Shown here: positions 28,015 through 36,691 of the stretch, one piece after another
Position numbering within the stretch: the stretch's first letter is position 1
How the letters are laid out: every line of letters begins with the position of its first letter
The notes under the pieces: model-generated
What the model saw: only the letters and a program-made list of their open reading frames with translations
Told to the model about the DNA's origin: nothing
Database searches by the model: none
DNA from: DAIMFL01 sp964372215
GTDB taxonomy: Bacteria; Pseudomonadota; Alphaproteobacteria; Dongiales; Dongiaceae
Assembly (NCBI GenBank): GCA_964372215.1
Contig: CAYJQC010000014.1
Span: forward strand, 62,001 to 126,000
Length of the DNA: 64,000 bases
Direction of reading: 5' to 3'
Position numbers and translations under genes: made by a program

Positions 28015-30440
28015 CACCGCTCTCCGGCCCTGCCGCCGCCCTCGGTCTTGCCGAGCGCGATCCGGCGCTCCGCCAGGGCGACCAGGCGGTCCTCGACCCG
28101 GCGGTTGACGCTGCCTTCCGGAAAGCGGCCGGTGCGGTCGCGCGCGCCCGCAGGGATTCCGGTCAGGATCTCGATCCCTTCATCGATACTGCTTGCCGCG
28201 TAAACGCGGAACCTGCCGGCCGCCACCGCGGCGACCACGTCGGCCCGCAGCATCAGGTGCTTGGTGTTGGCAATCGGGATCAGCACGCCCTGATCGCCGG
28301 TGAGGCCGCGCTTGGCGCAGATGTCGAAGAAGCCCTCGATCTTCTCGTTGACCCCGCCGATCGCCTGGACCTCGCCGTGCTGGTTGACCGAACCGGTAAC
28401 GGCGAAGGACTGCCGAAGCGGCAGATCGGCCAGGGCCGAGAGCAGCGTGTAGAGCTCCGCCGAGGAGGCGCTGTCGCCCTCCACGCCACCATAGGACTGC
28501 TCGAAGGTCAGGCTCGCCGCCAGGGACAGCGGATGTTCGAGCGCGTAGCGCGCAGCCAGGAACGACGACAGGATCAGCACGCCCTTGGAGTGGATCGGCC
28601 CGCCGAGCTCGACCTTGCGTTCGATGTCGATCACCTCGCCGCGGCCGAGCCGCACCGTCGCCGTGATCCGGCTCGGGCGTCCGAAGGAGAAATTGCCCAG
28701 GCTGATGACCGAGAGGCCGTTGAGCTGGCCGACCTTCGCGCCCGACGTGTCGATCAGCACGATGTCGCGCTCGATCATCTCGTGCGAGCGCTCGCGCAGC
28801 CGGTCGCTGCGGTGGATCTGGGCGTCGATCGCCTGCTGCACGTCATCCGGAGCCACCACCTCGCGGTCGTTGCGCCCGGCCCAGTAGTCCGCCTCGCGCA
28901 TGAGGTCGGCGATGCCGCCCAATCGCGTGGTCAGCTTCTCGGCATCCTCGGCGAGCCGCGCGCAATGCTCGATCACCCGGGCGACCGCCAGCCGGCCGAA
29001 CGGCTTCAGGGTCTCGCGCCGTGCGATGGTGGCGATCAGGCGGGCATAGGAGCGGCTCGAACCGCCGTTGCGCTCGGTCTCGTCATCGAAATCGACGGCG
29101 ACCTTGAACAGCTCCTGGAAGTCCGGGTCGTAGTGGCATAGCAGGTAGTAGTGCTGCCGCTCGCCGACCAGCACGACCTTGACGTCGAGCGGCACCGCCT
29201 CCGGCTCCAGCGACACCGTGCTGACGAGACTCAGCATCTGGCCGAGCGATTCGGTCTTCAACTCACCGGCAAAAAGCGCGCGCTTGAGGCTGTCCCAGGC
29301 ATAGGGCTGGATCAGCAGCTTGCGCGCGTCGAGCAGCAGATAGCCGCCATTGGCCCGATGCAGGGCACCGGCCTTGATCAGGGTGAAATCCGTGACCAGG
29401 GCGCCCATCTCGGCCTGATGCTCGACCCGGCCCACCAGGTTGGGATGGGTCGGCATGTCCTCGTACACCACCGGCGCGCCGGCAGCATCGCTGGAATCGA
29501 CGACCACGTTCACCTGGTAGCGGCGGAACCGATTGCTGTCGCCCATGCCCGAATTGGCGCCCAGTCCCTGCAACATGGGATGTTCGGTCTGCTGCGCCAG
29601 GAACGCGTCGGCGTTCTGGATGATGTCCTGCTCGACGGTGTCGAGATAGGCGACGATCGCCGCAAACGCGCGATAGGCCTCACGCAGTGCGCCGATGCCG
29701 TGTCCAACCGCAAGGCTCGTCGCTTCACGGTTCAGCTCGCGCAACCGGTCGCGGCGATTCTTGTCCCATTCGGGGAACTCGCGGATGGTGTCCTCGAGCT
29801 CCTTCTGAAGCTGCTCCAGGTCGCCTTGCAGCTTCTTGCGGGTATCGTCCGGCAGCGCGCGGAACTCGTCCGGGCTCAGCACCTCGCCCTTCCGGGTCGG
29901 CGCCAGGGCCAGCCCCATCGGCGTGCGGATCATCGCGACGTCATGGGCCTGGGCCTTGGTCTGCAACGCCTCGAAGGCGGTTTCCTGCCGCTGCTTGAAC
30001 TCCTCTTCGATGACCTGCTTGCGGTTGCGGTAGTCCTCGCTCTCGAACACCGCGGGGATCGCCGTCCGGAGATCCTCGACCAGCCGCCGCATGTCGGCCC
30101 GCAGTCGCGCGCCGGTGCCGGGCTGCAGGATCAAGGCAATCGGCCGATGGGCGGTCTCGAAGTTGTTGACGTAGCAGAGATCGGGAGGCACCGGCTCGGA
30201 CCCGGCGGCCTTGTCCAGGAACTGGCGTATGGTGGTGTGTTTGCCCGCCCCCGGCTCGCCCAGCGCGAACAGATTGTAGCCCTTCTGCCGGATGCCGATG
30301 CCGAAGCGCACGGCGCTGAGGGCACGTCCCTGCCCCGGCATCTCGACGATATCCTCGACCTCCTGCGTCGTCTCGAACGGCAGGTCGTCGAGATCGCAAC
30401 GCCGGTACAGCGCCTCGGGCGGCAGCGGATCGATCGGCAT
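28014..30440 (-). CDS. LonB-like ATP-dependent protease (AAA_32 family)
   Basis: Encodes 808 residues. Walker A is GEPGAGKHT (61-69). A long coiled-coil insertion spans about 130-260 (QQEL-type repeats such as KLQGDLEQLQKELEDTIREF). The C-terminal Lon protease domain has the Ser/Lys dyad S657 (VEGDSASSAEL) and K700 (GGVNEKIEGFF). This is the soluble Lon-related family, distinct from housekeeping LonA. Expected to degrade damaged or regulatory proteins. Coupled to a tandem Usp gene, in line with a stress role. Confidence 0.92.
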   Translation of the reverse strand: MPIDPLPPEALYRRCDLDDLPFETTQEVEDIVEMPGQGRALSAVRFGIGIRQKGYNLFALGEPGAGKHTTIRQFLDKAAGSEPVPPDLCYVNNFETAHRPIALILQPGTGARLRADMRRLVEDLRTAIPAVFESEDYRNRKQVIEEEFKQRQETAFEALQTKAQAHDVAMIRTPMGLALAPTRKGEVLSPDEFRALPDDTRKKLQGDLEQLQKELEDTIREFPEWDKNRRDRLRELNREATSLAVGHGIGALREAYRAFAAIVAYLDTVEQDIIQNADAFLAQQTEHPMLQGLGANSGMGDSNRFRRYQVNVVVDSSDAAGAPVVYEDMPTHPNLVGRVEHQAEMGALVTDFTLIKAGALHRANGGYLLLDARKLLIQPYAWDSLKRALFAGELKTESLGQMLSLVSTVSLEPEAVPLDVKVVLVGERQHYYLLCHYDPDFQELFKVAVDFDDETERNGGSSRSYARLIATIARRETLKPFGRLAVARVIEHCARLAEDAEKLTTRLGGIADLMREADYWAGRNDREVVAPDDVQQAIDAQIHRSDRLRERSHEMIERDIVLIDTSGAKVGQLNGLSVISLGNFSFGRPSRITATVRLGRGEVIDIERKVELGGPIHSKGVLILSSFLAARYALEHPLSLAASLTFEQSYGGVEGDSASSAELYTLLSALADLPLRQSFAVTGSVNQHGEVQAIGGVNEKIEGFFDICAKRGLTGDQGVLIPIANTKHLMLRADVVAAVAAGRFRVYAASSIDEGIEILTGIPAGARDRTGRFPEGSVNRRVEDRLVALAERRIALGKTEGGGRAGER

Positions 30441-30578
30441 GGGAGAACTTGGTCCTGGTGGCTGGCGGAAACCTTTAAGCCCACCCGGCTCGCGCCGGGG
30501 CTCGCCAGACTATATGGGGGGCGCGCCGACTGCCGGCAACCGAGGCAGGTCGCCGCATTCGGAATCCCACTAAGACAT

Positions 30579-30599
30579 CGGGCCGCACAAGGCGGCCCG
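30579..30599 (-). terminator. Candidate terminator hairpin after the DUF882 gene
   Basis: CGGGCCGC (30579-30586) and GCGGCCCG (30592-30599) form an 8-bp perfect stem with a 5-base loop, about 45 bp past the DUF882 stop in the direction of transcription. Only a weak T-rich tail follows. A second GC palindrome lies at about 30620-30637. Confidence 0.5.
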
Positions 30600-30644
30600 G
30601 AACCAATCGATCGAGAAGGATGCCCGCCCGGTCGGGCGGCCGCG

Positions 30645-31211
30645 TCACCAGAAGCGCACGCGCCCGGTGTCGACGTGGACGAAGCCGGATTTCGGGTAGT
30701 AGCCGACGCCGCCGCGCTGCATTTCCAAGGCCGCCTGGCGGACCGTCTTGAGCTTCTTGTCCGGCAAATTGATGTCGATCGCCATGCCCTGCATGTGCAG
30801 GCTCTTCTTGGCGACCCCGTTGCTGGCGCTGGCCAGGATCGCGTTGGTCTTGGGCGAGCGATAGCAGGAGATCACCTCGAACGGCTTTTTCGACTCCAGC
30901 CGCTGATGCAGCTCCCACAGCATGTCGAGCAGCTTTACGTCGATCTCCTTGATCTCGCCGGTGCGCCAGTCGCGCAGCAGATTGTAGACCTGCTTGAGCG
31001 CTGCCGGGCGGTAGCTGCCGTTCTGCCAATAGGTGGCGGTAAGGCGCTCGCTGGTGTGCAGATTGACGAAGGAGAGCTTGCGGGCGGCGCTGCCGACCGT
31101 GGTGGCGAAGGCGCTGCCGGGAAGTACCAGGCTGCAGGCCACGGCCGCCACGCCGAGCTGCAGAAAGCGCCGGCGGCTGGCCGTCGAGGAATCAGCAACG
31201 CGCTGGTTCAC
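30645..31211 (-). CDS. DUF882 / peptidase M15-like exported protein
   Basis: Encodes 188 residues. The N-terminus has a Tat signal (SRRRFLQLG near 12-20, then a hydrophobic segment and AFAT cleavage region). The mature part matches the DUF882/YcbK family: FEVISCYRSPKTNAIL, KSLHMQGMAIDI and GVGYYPKSGFVHVDTG, which supply the zinc ligands of an M15-like peptidase. Probably a periplasmic murein endopeptidase. It stands alone, with a hairpin terminator downstream. Confidence 0.92.
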   Translation of the reverse strand: MNQRVADSSTASRRRFLQLGVAAVACSLVLPGSAFATTVGSAARKLSFVNLHTSERLTATYWQNGSYRPAALKQVYNLLRDWRTGEIKEIDVKLLDMLWELHQRLESKKPFEVISCYRSPKTNAILASASNGVAKKSLHMQGMAIDINLPDKKLKTVRQAALEMQRGGVGYYPKSGFVHVDTGRVRFW

Positions 31212-31489
31212 CAGTTGGGTCTCCGTCGTTCGATTTTCCCCTCGCGCCGCGACCGAAGCCGCGAATCACAGGGGCATGTAAACAGTTAACCCGGACTCTG
31301 GCAAGCCTCGGTTAACAAAGGATCAATGGCGCGAACGAAACGAAACCGCCGCGATCGGGGGGGCGGTCAACCGATGCCACGCAGGCCCGGCGCACCCCGA
31401 GGGTCCGCCCCGGGGTCCGCGGGAGGATTGGCCAGTTGGGGGACGAGCCGCTACAGTCCGGGACATCATCAGCAGTTCCCGCCAGCCCC

Positions 31490-33457
31490 ATGTCCACCGC
31501 GCGATTCCCGCATCTGCTCTCGCCGCTCCGGGTCGGCAATGTCACCCTCAAGAACCGAATCTTTTCAACCGGTCATGACACCACCCTGCCGACCAACTTC
31601 GTCCCCAACGACGCGCTGGTCGCCTATCACCAGGCGCGGGCCGAGGGCGGCGCGGGCCTGATCGTCATGCAGGTCGCGGGGGTGCACGAGACCGCGCGCT
31701 ACACCTCGCATCTCCTGATGGCCACCAGCGACGACTGCATCCCCGGCTATCGCCGGGTCGCCGAGGCCTGTCATGCCCGCGGGTGCCATGTGTTCGGGCA
31801 GTTGTTCCATCCCGGCCGCGAGATCATGGAATCCCAGGACGGCAGCGCGCCGGTCGCCTACGCGCCCTCGGTCAGCCCGACCGAGCGCTTCCACGTCATC
31901 CCGCGCCCGCTCTCCCAACGCATGATCCGCGAGATCGTTGCCGGCTACGCCGCGGCGGCGCGGCGACTCAAGGCCGGCGGTCTCGACGGGGTCGAGATCG
32001 TCGCCAGCCACGGCTACCTGCCGGCGCAGTTCCTCAGTCCCCGGTGCAACACCCGTGAGGACGCGTATGGCGGCAGCTTCGAGAATCGCCTCAGATTCCT
32101 GCGCGACGTCGTTGCGGCGATACGCGAGGAAATCGGACGCGACTTCGTGGTCGGAATCCGCATCTCCGGCGACGAGATGGGCCATGACGGGCTCGAGGAA
32201 TGCGACGTGCTCGATGCCTGCTCGGCGCTCGACCGCGACGGCGGGCTCGACTACTTCAACGTGACCGCCGGCACCTCGGCGACACTCGCAGGATCGGTCC
32301 ATATCGTGCCGCCGATGCTGGTGGACTCTACCGGCTATGTCGCGCCCTTCGCGGCGGCGGTGAAGGCCAAGGTGTCGAAGCCGGTGTTCGTCGCCGGCCG
32401 CATCAACCAGCCGCAGACCGCGGAACAGGTGCTGGCGAGCGGCCAGGCCGATCTCTGCGGCATGACCCGGGCGATGATCTGCGATCCCGACATGCCCCGG
32501 AAGACCGCCGAGGGGCGGCTCGACGACATCCGCGCCTGCATCGGCTGCAACCAGGCCTGCATCGGTCATTTCCACCTGGGCTATCCGATCTCCTGCATTC
32601 AGCATCCGGAGACCGGGCGCGAACTGCGCTACGGCACGCGCAAGCCGGCGGCGGCGAAGCGCCGCGTCATGGTGGCGGGCGGCGGACCCGGCGGCATGAA
32701 GGCCGCCGCGGTCGCCGCCGAGCGCGGCCACGAGGTCACGCTGTACGAGGCGAGCGGGCGGCTGGGCGGCCAGGCGCTGCTCGCCCAGCTGCTGCCCGGC
32801 CGGGCGGAGTTCGGCGGCATCGTCACCAACCTGGCCCGCGAGATGGAGCTGGCCGGCGTCCGCGTGGTGAGGAACACCCGGGTCGACCGCGGCCTGATCG
32901 AGCGCGAGAAGCCCGACGTCGTCATCGTCGCCACCGGCGCCAGTCCCCGCCGGCCGCATTTCGAGGGCGAAGACGACATGCACGTGGTCGACGCCTGGCA
33001 GGTGTTGAAGGGCGAGGCCAATGTCGGCAGCTCGGTGGTGATCGCCGATTTCCGCTGCGACTGGGTCGGCATGGGGCTCGCCGAGAAACTGGCGCGCGAC
33101 GGCTGCCGGGTGCGGCTGGCGGTCAACGGCTACATGCCCGGCCAGCGCATCCAGCAATATGTCCGCGATTCCTGGTCGGCCGTGCTGCACAAGCTCCGAA
33201 TCGAGATCATCCCCCAGGCGCGGCTGTTCGGCGCCGACGCCGACAGCGTCTATCTCCAGCACACGGCGAGCGGCGAGGCCATCGTCTGCGACGGCGTCAA
33301 CACCCTGGTCCTGGCCCAGGGCCACCAGCCGCTCGCGGCGCTCGAGGCCGAGCTCGAGGGCTACCCCGGCGAGGTCCATTTTGTCGGCGACTGCCTGGCC
33401 CCGCGCACGGCCGAGGAAGCGGTGCTGGAGGGGCTGAAGGTGGCGGCGGAGATTTGA
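31490..33457 (+). CDS. Old Yellow Enzyme-type FMN/[4Fe-4S]/FAD oxidoreductase
   Basis: Encodes 655 residues with the architecture of 2,4-dienoyl-CoA reductase and trimethylamine dehydrogenase. An FMN TIM barrel (1-340; PRCNTREDAYGGSFENRLRF is present in two parts) comes first. A four-cysteine cluster C350, C353, C357 and C369 follows, then an FAD/NAD(P) half starting with VAGGGPGGMKAA near 395. It may reduce enoyl-CoAs or demethylate amines. The ATG at 31490 lacks a good Shine-Dalgarno, and an ORF start at 31436 seems less likely from alignment of the N-terminus. Confidence 0.92.
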   Translation: MSTARFPHLLSPLRVGNVTLKNRIFSTGHDTTLPTNFVPNDALVAYHQARAEGGAGLIVMQVAGVHETARYTSHLLMATSDDCIPGYRRVAEACHARGCHVFGQLFHPGREIMESQDGSAPVAYAPSVSPTERFHVIPRPLSQRMIREIVAGYAAAARRLKAGGLDGVEIVASHGYLPAQFLSPRCNTREDAYGGSFENRLRFLRDVVAAIREEIGRDFVVGIRISGDEMGHDGLEECDVLDACSALDRDGGLDYFNVTAGTSATLAGSVHIVPPMLVDSTGYVAPFAAAVKAKVSKPVFVAGRINQPQTAEQVLASGQADLCGMTRAMICDPDMPRKTAEGRLDDIRACIGCNQACIGHFHLGYPISCIQHPETGRELRYGTRKPAAAKRRVMVAGGGPGGMKAAAVAAERGHEVTLYEASGRLGGQALLAQLLPGRAEFGGIVTNLAREMELAGVRVVRNTRVDRGLIEREKPDVVIVATGASPRRPHFEGEDDMHVVDAWQVLKGEANVGSSVVIADFRCDWVGMGLAEKLARDGCRVRLAVNGYMPGQRIQQYVRDSWSAVLHKLRIEIIPQARLFGADADSVYLQHTASGEAIVCDGVNTLVLAQGHQPLAALEAELEGYPGEVHFVGDCLAPRTAEEAVLEGLKVAAEI

Positions 33458-33468
33458 ACCAACTCCAA

Positions 33469-33554
33469 TGTCATCGCCGGGCTTGACCCGGCGATCCATG
33501 GCGTCGCTCGCGCGAACGGCGGCATGGATGCGCGGATCAAGTCCGCGCATGACA
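33469..33554. repeat. Dispersed palindromic repeat
   Basis: An 86-bp element bounded by TGTCAT and ATGACA. It contains GC hairpins (CGCCGGGCTTGACCCGGCG near 33475-33493) and an internal CCATG/CATGG pair. Its sequence type is common as an intergenic repeat in alphaproteobacterial genomes. It lies just past the OYE stop and before the nucleotidyltransferase-like gene. Confidence 0.7.
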
Positions 33555-33595
33555 CCGAGCTTGAGGAACGAAATGACGGCTTGCGCCTCGTCACC

Positions 33596-34123
33596 ATGGT
33601 AGCGACGTTCGGACACCTGGTCGCCGCGATCGGTCCGCTCGGCGATGCGCAACTCAAATGCCATGTCGCCGGTGGCTGGGCCGAGGAGATGCTCGGCCTG
33701 CGGCCGGCGGGGCCGCACGGCGATGTCGACCTGATCCACGACGGCGGCGGCCGGGCCGCGGTGGATGCGTGGCTTCGCGGTCCGCCGCCCGGCATCACCG
33801 AAATCGCCGCCAAGCGCTTCGCCCGCAAGCGCGCGTTCCTGATGGATGGCATGTGCTGCGAGATCGTGCTGGTGCGGCAGGTGAACGGCGCGCCGGTCAC
33901 TCTGTTCTGGGGCGACGTGCCATTCGTGTGGGAAAGACCATTGCTGCACCGCTCTCCCTTGCAGCGTGACGGGTATGACCTGTCGGTCTTGTCGGCGGCC
34001 AATCTCGCCGCCCTGCGCGCCCGGCACCGGGAGACCCAGCCCTGGCGCTGGCGCGATCCCGCATCGCTGGTCGAGAACAGATCTGCGTCTCAGATTCCCG
34101 CTCCCCTTGCGGGAGAGGCTTAG
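33596..34123 (+). CDS. Nucleotidyltransferase-like protein
   Basis: Encodes 175 residues. AGGWAEEMLGLRPAGPHGDVDLIH (in two halves, near 17-40) resembles the GGWA...H-x-DVD core of LinA/ANT(2'')-type nucleotidyltransferases. The rest is less clear. The ATG at 33596 is a weak choice without a Shine-Dalgarno; an earlier start at 33524 would lie inside the palindromic repeat. The last 20 codons run through a CTCCC-N5-GGGAG hairpin (34101-34115), so the C-terminus may be extended by repeat sequence. Function unproven. Confidence 0.6.
   Translation: MVATFGHLVAAIGPLGDAQLKCHVAGGWAEEMLGLRPAGPHGDVDLIHDGGGRAAVDAWLRGPPPGITEIAAKRFARKRAFLMDGMCCEIVLVRQVNGAPVTLFWGDVPFVWERPLLHRSPLQRDGYDLSVLSAANLAALRARHRETQPWRWRDPASLVENRSASQIPAPLAGEA
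34101..34115. repeat. Small REP-like hairpin
   Basis: CTCCC-CTTGC-GGGAG lies at the end of the nucleotidyltransferase-like gene and next to the broken REP-associated transposase. It is a short palindrome of the kind mobilised by such transposases. Confidence 0.45.
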
Positions 34124-34420
34124 GGCGCGCCCGTCCGGCGCCAAGTCGCGTTGACGTAACGCACTTCGCGGCGCCCGAGCGACCGCATCGCACGCGGCAC
34201 ATCGTCGGTCGCCTGCGGCGTCACCAGCAGAAGCCGCCTTGCGTCTCTTGGGGTCTCGTCATCACGACGTAGGCGTGGACCGCGGCAGCCGTTCTCCTCT
34301 GCCGCGACTGCCAGCCAGTCGCGATAGCCGGGACAGTCGTCCTGGGCGAAGAACACCGCCCCGCGGTCGTTGCCGCGCTGGATCACATGCAGCGGCTGAT
34401 CGGGAAGAAAGCATCGCCCG
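34120..34420 (-). pseudogene. Broken REP-associated tyrosine transposase (RAYT, IS200-like)
   Basis: On the minus strand the frame reads FLPDQPLHVIQRGNDRG, then FFAQDD and YRDWLAVAAEENGC, which matches the start of TnpA_REP (Y1_Tnp) proteins. The HUH region is destroyed: AVHAYVVMT appears in another frame, showing a frameshift. LLLVTPQAT and MRSLGRREVRYVNATWRRTG then continue the family pattern. A stop at 34120 cuts the gene before the catalytic tyrosine helix. It is therefore a truncated, frameshifted remnant. Confidence 0.8.
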
Positions 34421-34563
34421 GCGCGCGCCGTCGAGGCCTCCTCGAGGCAAGCCCGCCGTCAGCATGAGCCGGGGCGCGGGAAATGCCACTCCAACCTCGA
34501 AAACCTGGAACAGCCTCTTGACGCTCAGGCCCGATTACGGAAGTGATTGCCCACTCAATACAC

Positions 34564-35025
34564 CTATTCCCATCTAACAAGCCTAGAACTGGGCACCCTC
34601 TGCACATCATGCCAGACATCATTTATCAAGGTATCGGCAACTTCTTCGGGCATGTCCATGTCCGCATTATAGTAAACAGCAACCCAGAATTTAGACTCCT
34701 CAGCGTTAGACTCTATAGCCCTGAAAGATGTAACATCAAAATCCTTCCGTGACATTCGCACAATGACATCTCCAGGGTCTGGGCTACTCTGTGCAGTCTG
34801 AAATTCAAACTGGTTTACTTGGGCAAATTTGCGCAACGTCTCCAAAAATTCCTTTAGATAATTCGGATTGAATCCAACGACCATACTCCGGACTGACACT
34901 TGCATACCCTGGACTGAAGCCTGCTGGTCAGAACCGTTGGCAAATCCGCAGAGAATCACACTCGCCGCTAGCATAGATACCATTGCTAAGGCGACACGCG
35001 CAGAATTGAGAGGCACATATTTCAT
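34564..35025 (-). CDS. Small exported protein paired with RHS cassette 1 (immunity candidate)
   Basis: Encodes 153 residues with an N-terminal signal peptide (positive start, hydrophobic VALAMVSMLAASVILCGFA, cleavage near residue 30). It lies 2 bp after the RHS fragment stop, with an AAGG Shine-Dalgarno. The segment SSPDPGDVIVRMSRKDFDV matches the partner of RHS cassette 2, so the two are paralogues. It is clearly more AT-rich than the chromosome, which suggests transfer. An immunity role is inferred from position, as RHS C-terminal toxins are normally followed by their antidote. Confidence 0.8.
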   Translation of the reverse strand: MKYVPLNSARVALAMVSMLAASVILCGFANGSDQQASVQGMQVSVRSMVVGFNPNYLKEFLETLRKFAQVNQFEFQTAQSSPDPGDVIVRMSRKDFDVTSFRAIESNAEESKFWVAVYYNADMDMPEEVADTLINDVWHDVQRVPSSRLVRWE

Positions 35026-35027
35026 GT

Positions 35028-36068
35028 TCACATACCTTGCCATTGTCGATCAAGATATTCTTTCAATTGACGATCCACCTCGTTGAATATTTTCTCCCCT
35101 TGCCATTCATTTATCTTATTCATGCCGGGAACTATACTTTCATTGTTACCGACTCCTGTTGTCCGAACGATCCAGGAACCGTCTCGGTTTATTGTGAGCG
35201 ATCTGGTAGTTTCGCCGTCGTGCAAAGGGTGACCAGGAACTGTTCTGTTCACGATAGTGCGACCGTCTTCGGAAACTACCGTGTCAACCTGTCCGACGGG
35301 CATTTCTGTCATGCGAGGATTAGGTGACAATCGAGGATCGTAGACATGACCGCGCGTAGGCGGACCACCGGGCACAAGGGGACTCGAAGGGTCCTGGCCC
35401 GGCCAGCCAAACCTTAAGAACGCGTCTCTGACCATATCTTCCGAACACTCAGCCCCACATATTACATTCTCAGTCTCGTAGTAGTGCCAGCCTGGGCGGG
35501 CCGGGCTATAAGGACCATAGGGGCCGCGGATTCGGTTGATGTCCAGCACTCCGTCTTGCTGGCTCCCCGACCCAGATCTAAGTTCGCCGTTCTCACCGCC
35601 AAAGTCGACTTTGCCACCCGGCGTGTTGATGTCGGTGCCATACGAACGCCCGCTCGGATCGCTCGCCATGACCGGGTTGTTCCCGGCATAGGCATAGCGG
35701 TTCACGTCGACGCCTGGGATCGTCGGGTCGAGGGTGTCCGCCTGGAGGAACCGTCCGAGCACGGGGTCGTAGTAGCGGGCGTGGAGGTAGATGAGCCCGG
35801 TCTCGTCGTCGTGGCGCTCGCCGATGTAGCCCTTGGTCTCCGGCACCAGGGCGATCGACTGCAGCCGCTCGCCATAGGGCCGGTAGTTCGAGCGCTGGAC
35901 CACCGCGGCGCTCGTATCGGTCACCACCCGGATCGAGTTCAGGTGGTCGCGGTGCATCCAGTACGTCATGCCGGCGGTGCGCTTCGTGTCCCCGGGCAGG
36001 TACTTGGTCATCGCCCCGCCGGCGATCTCCACGCCTGTCTCGTCGAGTACAATACCAGGCGACCCCAC
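35028..36068 (-). CDS. RHS core C-terminal fragment, cassette 1 (truncated)
   Basis: Encodes 346 residues. Residues about 20-140 are the RHS repeat-associated core (HRDHLNSIRVV, then YIHARYYDPVLGRFLQADT-like and NRYAYAGNNPV). The variable C-terminal domain follows, with VICGAECSEDMVRDAF, GQDPSSP and TIVNRTVPGH, and ends in DRQWQGM. The N-terminal YD-repeat shell is missing: homology to cassette 2 stops at 36033, exactly where IS481-like sequence begins. It cannot be delivered as it stands. The C-terminal domain is homologous to that of cassette 2. Confidence 0.85.
   Translation of the reverse strand: MGSPGIVLDETGVEIAGGAMTKYLPGDTKRTAGMTYWMHRDHLNSIRVVTDTSAAVVQRSNYRPYGERLQSIALVPETKGYIGERHDDETGLIYLHARYYDPVLGRFLQADTLDPTIPGVDVNRYAYAGNNPVMASDPSGRSYGTDINTPGGKVDFGGENGELRSGSGSQQDGVLDINRIRGPYGPYSPARPGWHYYETENVICGAECSEDMVRDAFLRFGWPGQDPSSPLVPGGPPTRGHVYDPRLSPNPRMTEMPVGQVDTVVSEDGRTIVNRTVPGHPLHDGETTRSLTINRDGSWIVRTTGVGNNESIVPGMNKINEWQGEKIFNEVDRQLKEYLDRQWQGM
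35653..36033 (-). repeat. 381-bp RHS core direct repeat, copy 1
   Basis: Near-identical to 37293-37673, with no net length difference and a spacing of 1,640 bp. It marks a duplication of the RHS core with its C-terminal/partner cassette. The upstream border is cut by IS481-like sequence. Confidence 0.85.
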
Positions 36069-36218
36069 CAGGGCCGGGGCATGAACGGCCGCACGCCGCT
36101 CAAGGCGTTCACCGATGGCATCAGAAAGGAGGACAACCCGCAGCCGAAGCCGACCAAGAAAGCCGCCTGACCCTCGCCCGCCGAGGCGGCAGTGTCAGGT
36201 GAATACCGTTCCTGTACA
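36034..36218 (+). mobile_element. IS481-like insertion sequence remnant (3' end)
   Basis: The plus strand up to the stop at 36170 encodes the C-terminal end of a DDE transposase (LVEYNTRRPHQGRGMNGRTP, ending in PTKKAA). Downstream, TGTCAGGTGAATACCGTTCC (36193-36212) through TGTACA (36213-36218) looks like the terminal inverted repeat. The 5' part of the element is absent, so it is a dead fragment fused to the truncated RHS gene. Confidence 0.8.
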
Positions 36219-36253
36219 CCCATACACTTTGCTCACGCGCCGTCCGCGCAGGG

Positions 36254-36682
36254 TCATTCGACTTCGCGAAACACAAGACTCGCAATTCCTCCAACTGCCC
36301 GCTTCATATCGCCAATGATGTTATCCAACAATAGATCGGGCAATTTCTTATCAGTATTATTGTAAATCCCTATCTTAAATACCACTACAGACTCGCCTGC
36401 TGGAGAGGAATTATATCCTATTATCCTGACATCCTCACGCTGCATCTGAACAAGGACATCCTCTGGATCTGGGCTACTATACCCGGCTCGAATTGCGAAG
36501 GAATACTCATCCGCGAACACATGAAGCTGATGAATAAAATTCAAGAACTGACTTCTGTCGAATGATACTCTCAACTTTCGTATGGGATTTCCAGGATCTA
36601 TGCTTGACGCCACAGAATCCCCCGTCAGACCCAATGCACAAGAAAACGATAAAACGATAAACAGAAACCAAATGCGTCGCAT
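36254..36682 (-). CDS. Small exported protein paired with RHS cassette 2 (immunity candidate)
   Basis: Encodes 142 residues with a signal peptide (MRRIWFLFIVLSFSCALGL, cleavage near residue 25). SSPDPEDVLVQMQREDVRI matches the partner protein of cassette 1, and the flanking lengths agree (FDRSQFLNFIHQL against FNPNYLKEFLETL). It is AT-rich compared with the surrounding genes. It starts 9 bp after the RHS fragment stop. A periplasmic immunity or accessory protein is inferred; no known immunity family was recognised. Confidence 0.8.
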   Translation of the reverse strand: MRRIWFLFIVLSFSCALGLTGDSVASSIDPGNPIRKLRVSFDRSQFLNFIHQLHVFADEYSFAIRAGYSSPDPEDVLVQMQREDVRIIGYNSSPAGESVVVFKIGIYNNTDKKLPDLLLDNIIGDMKRAVGGIASLVFREVE

Positions 36683-36691
36683 ACCTATACC

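Noticed and set aside
33469..33554. Part of a CRISPR array or an attachment site
   Set aside because: The element is a single palindromic unit without regularly spaced copies, and no tRNA or integrase is near.
31565..34144. An 859-codon minus-strand frame opposite the Old Yellow Enzyme-type gene
   Set aside because: Shadow of the real gene on the plus strand; it also runs through the palindromic repeat.
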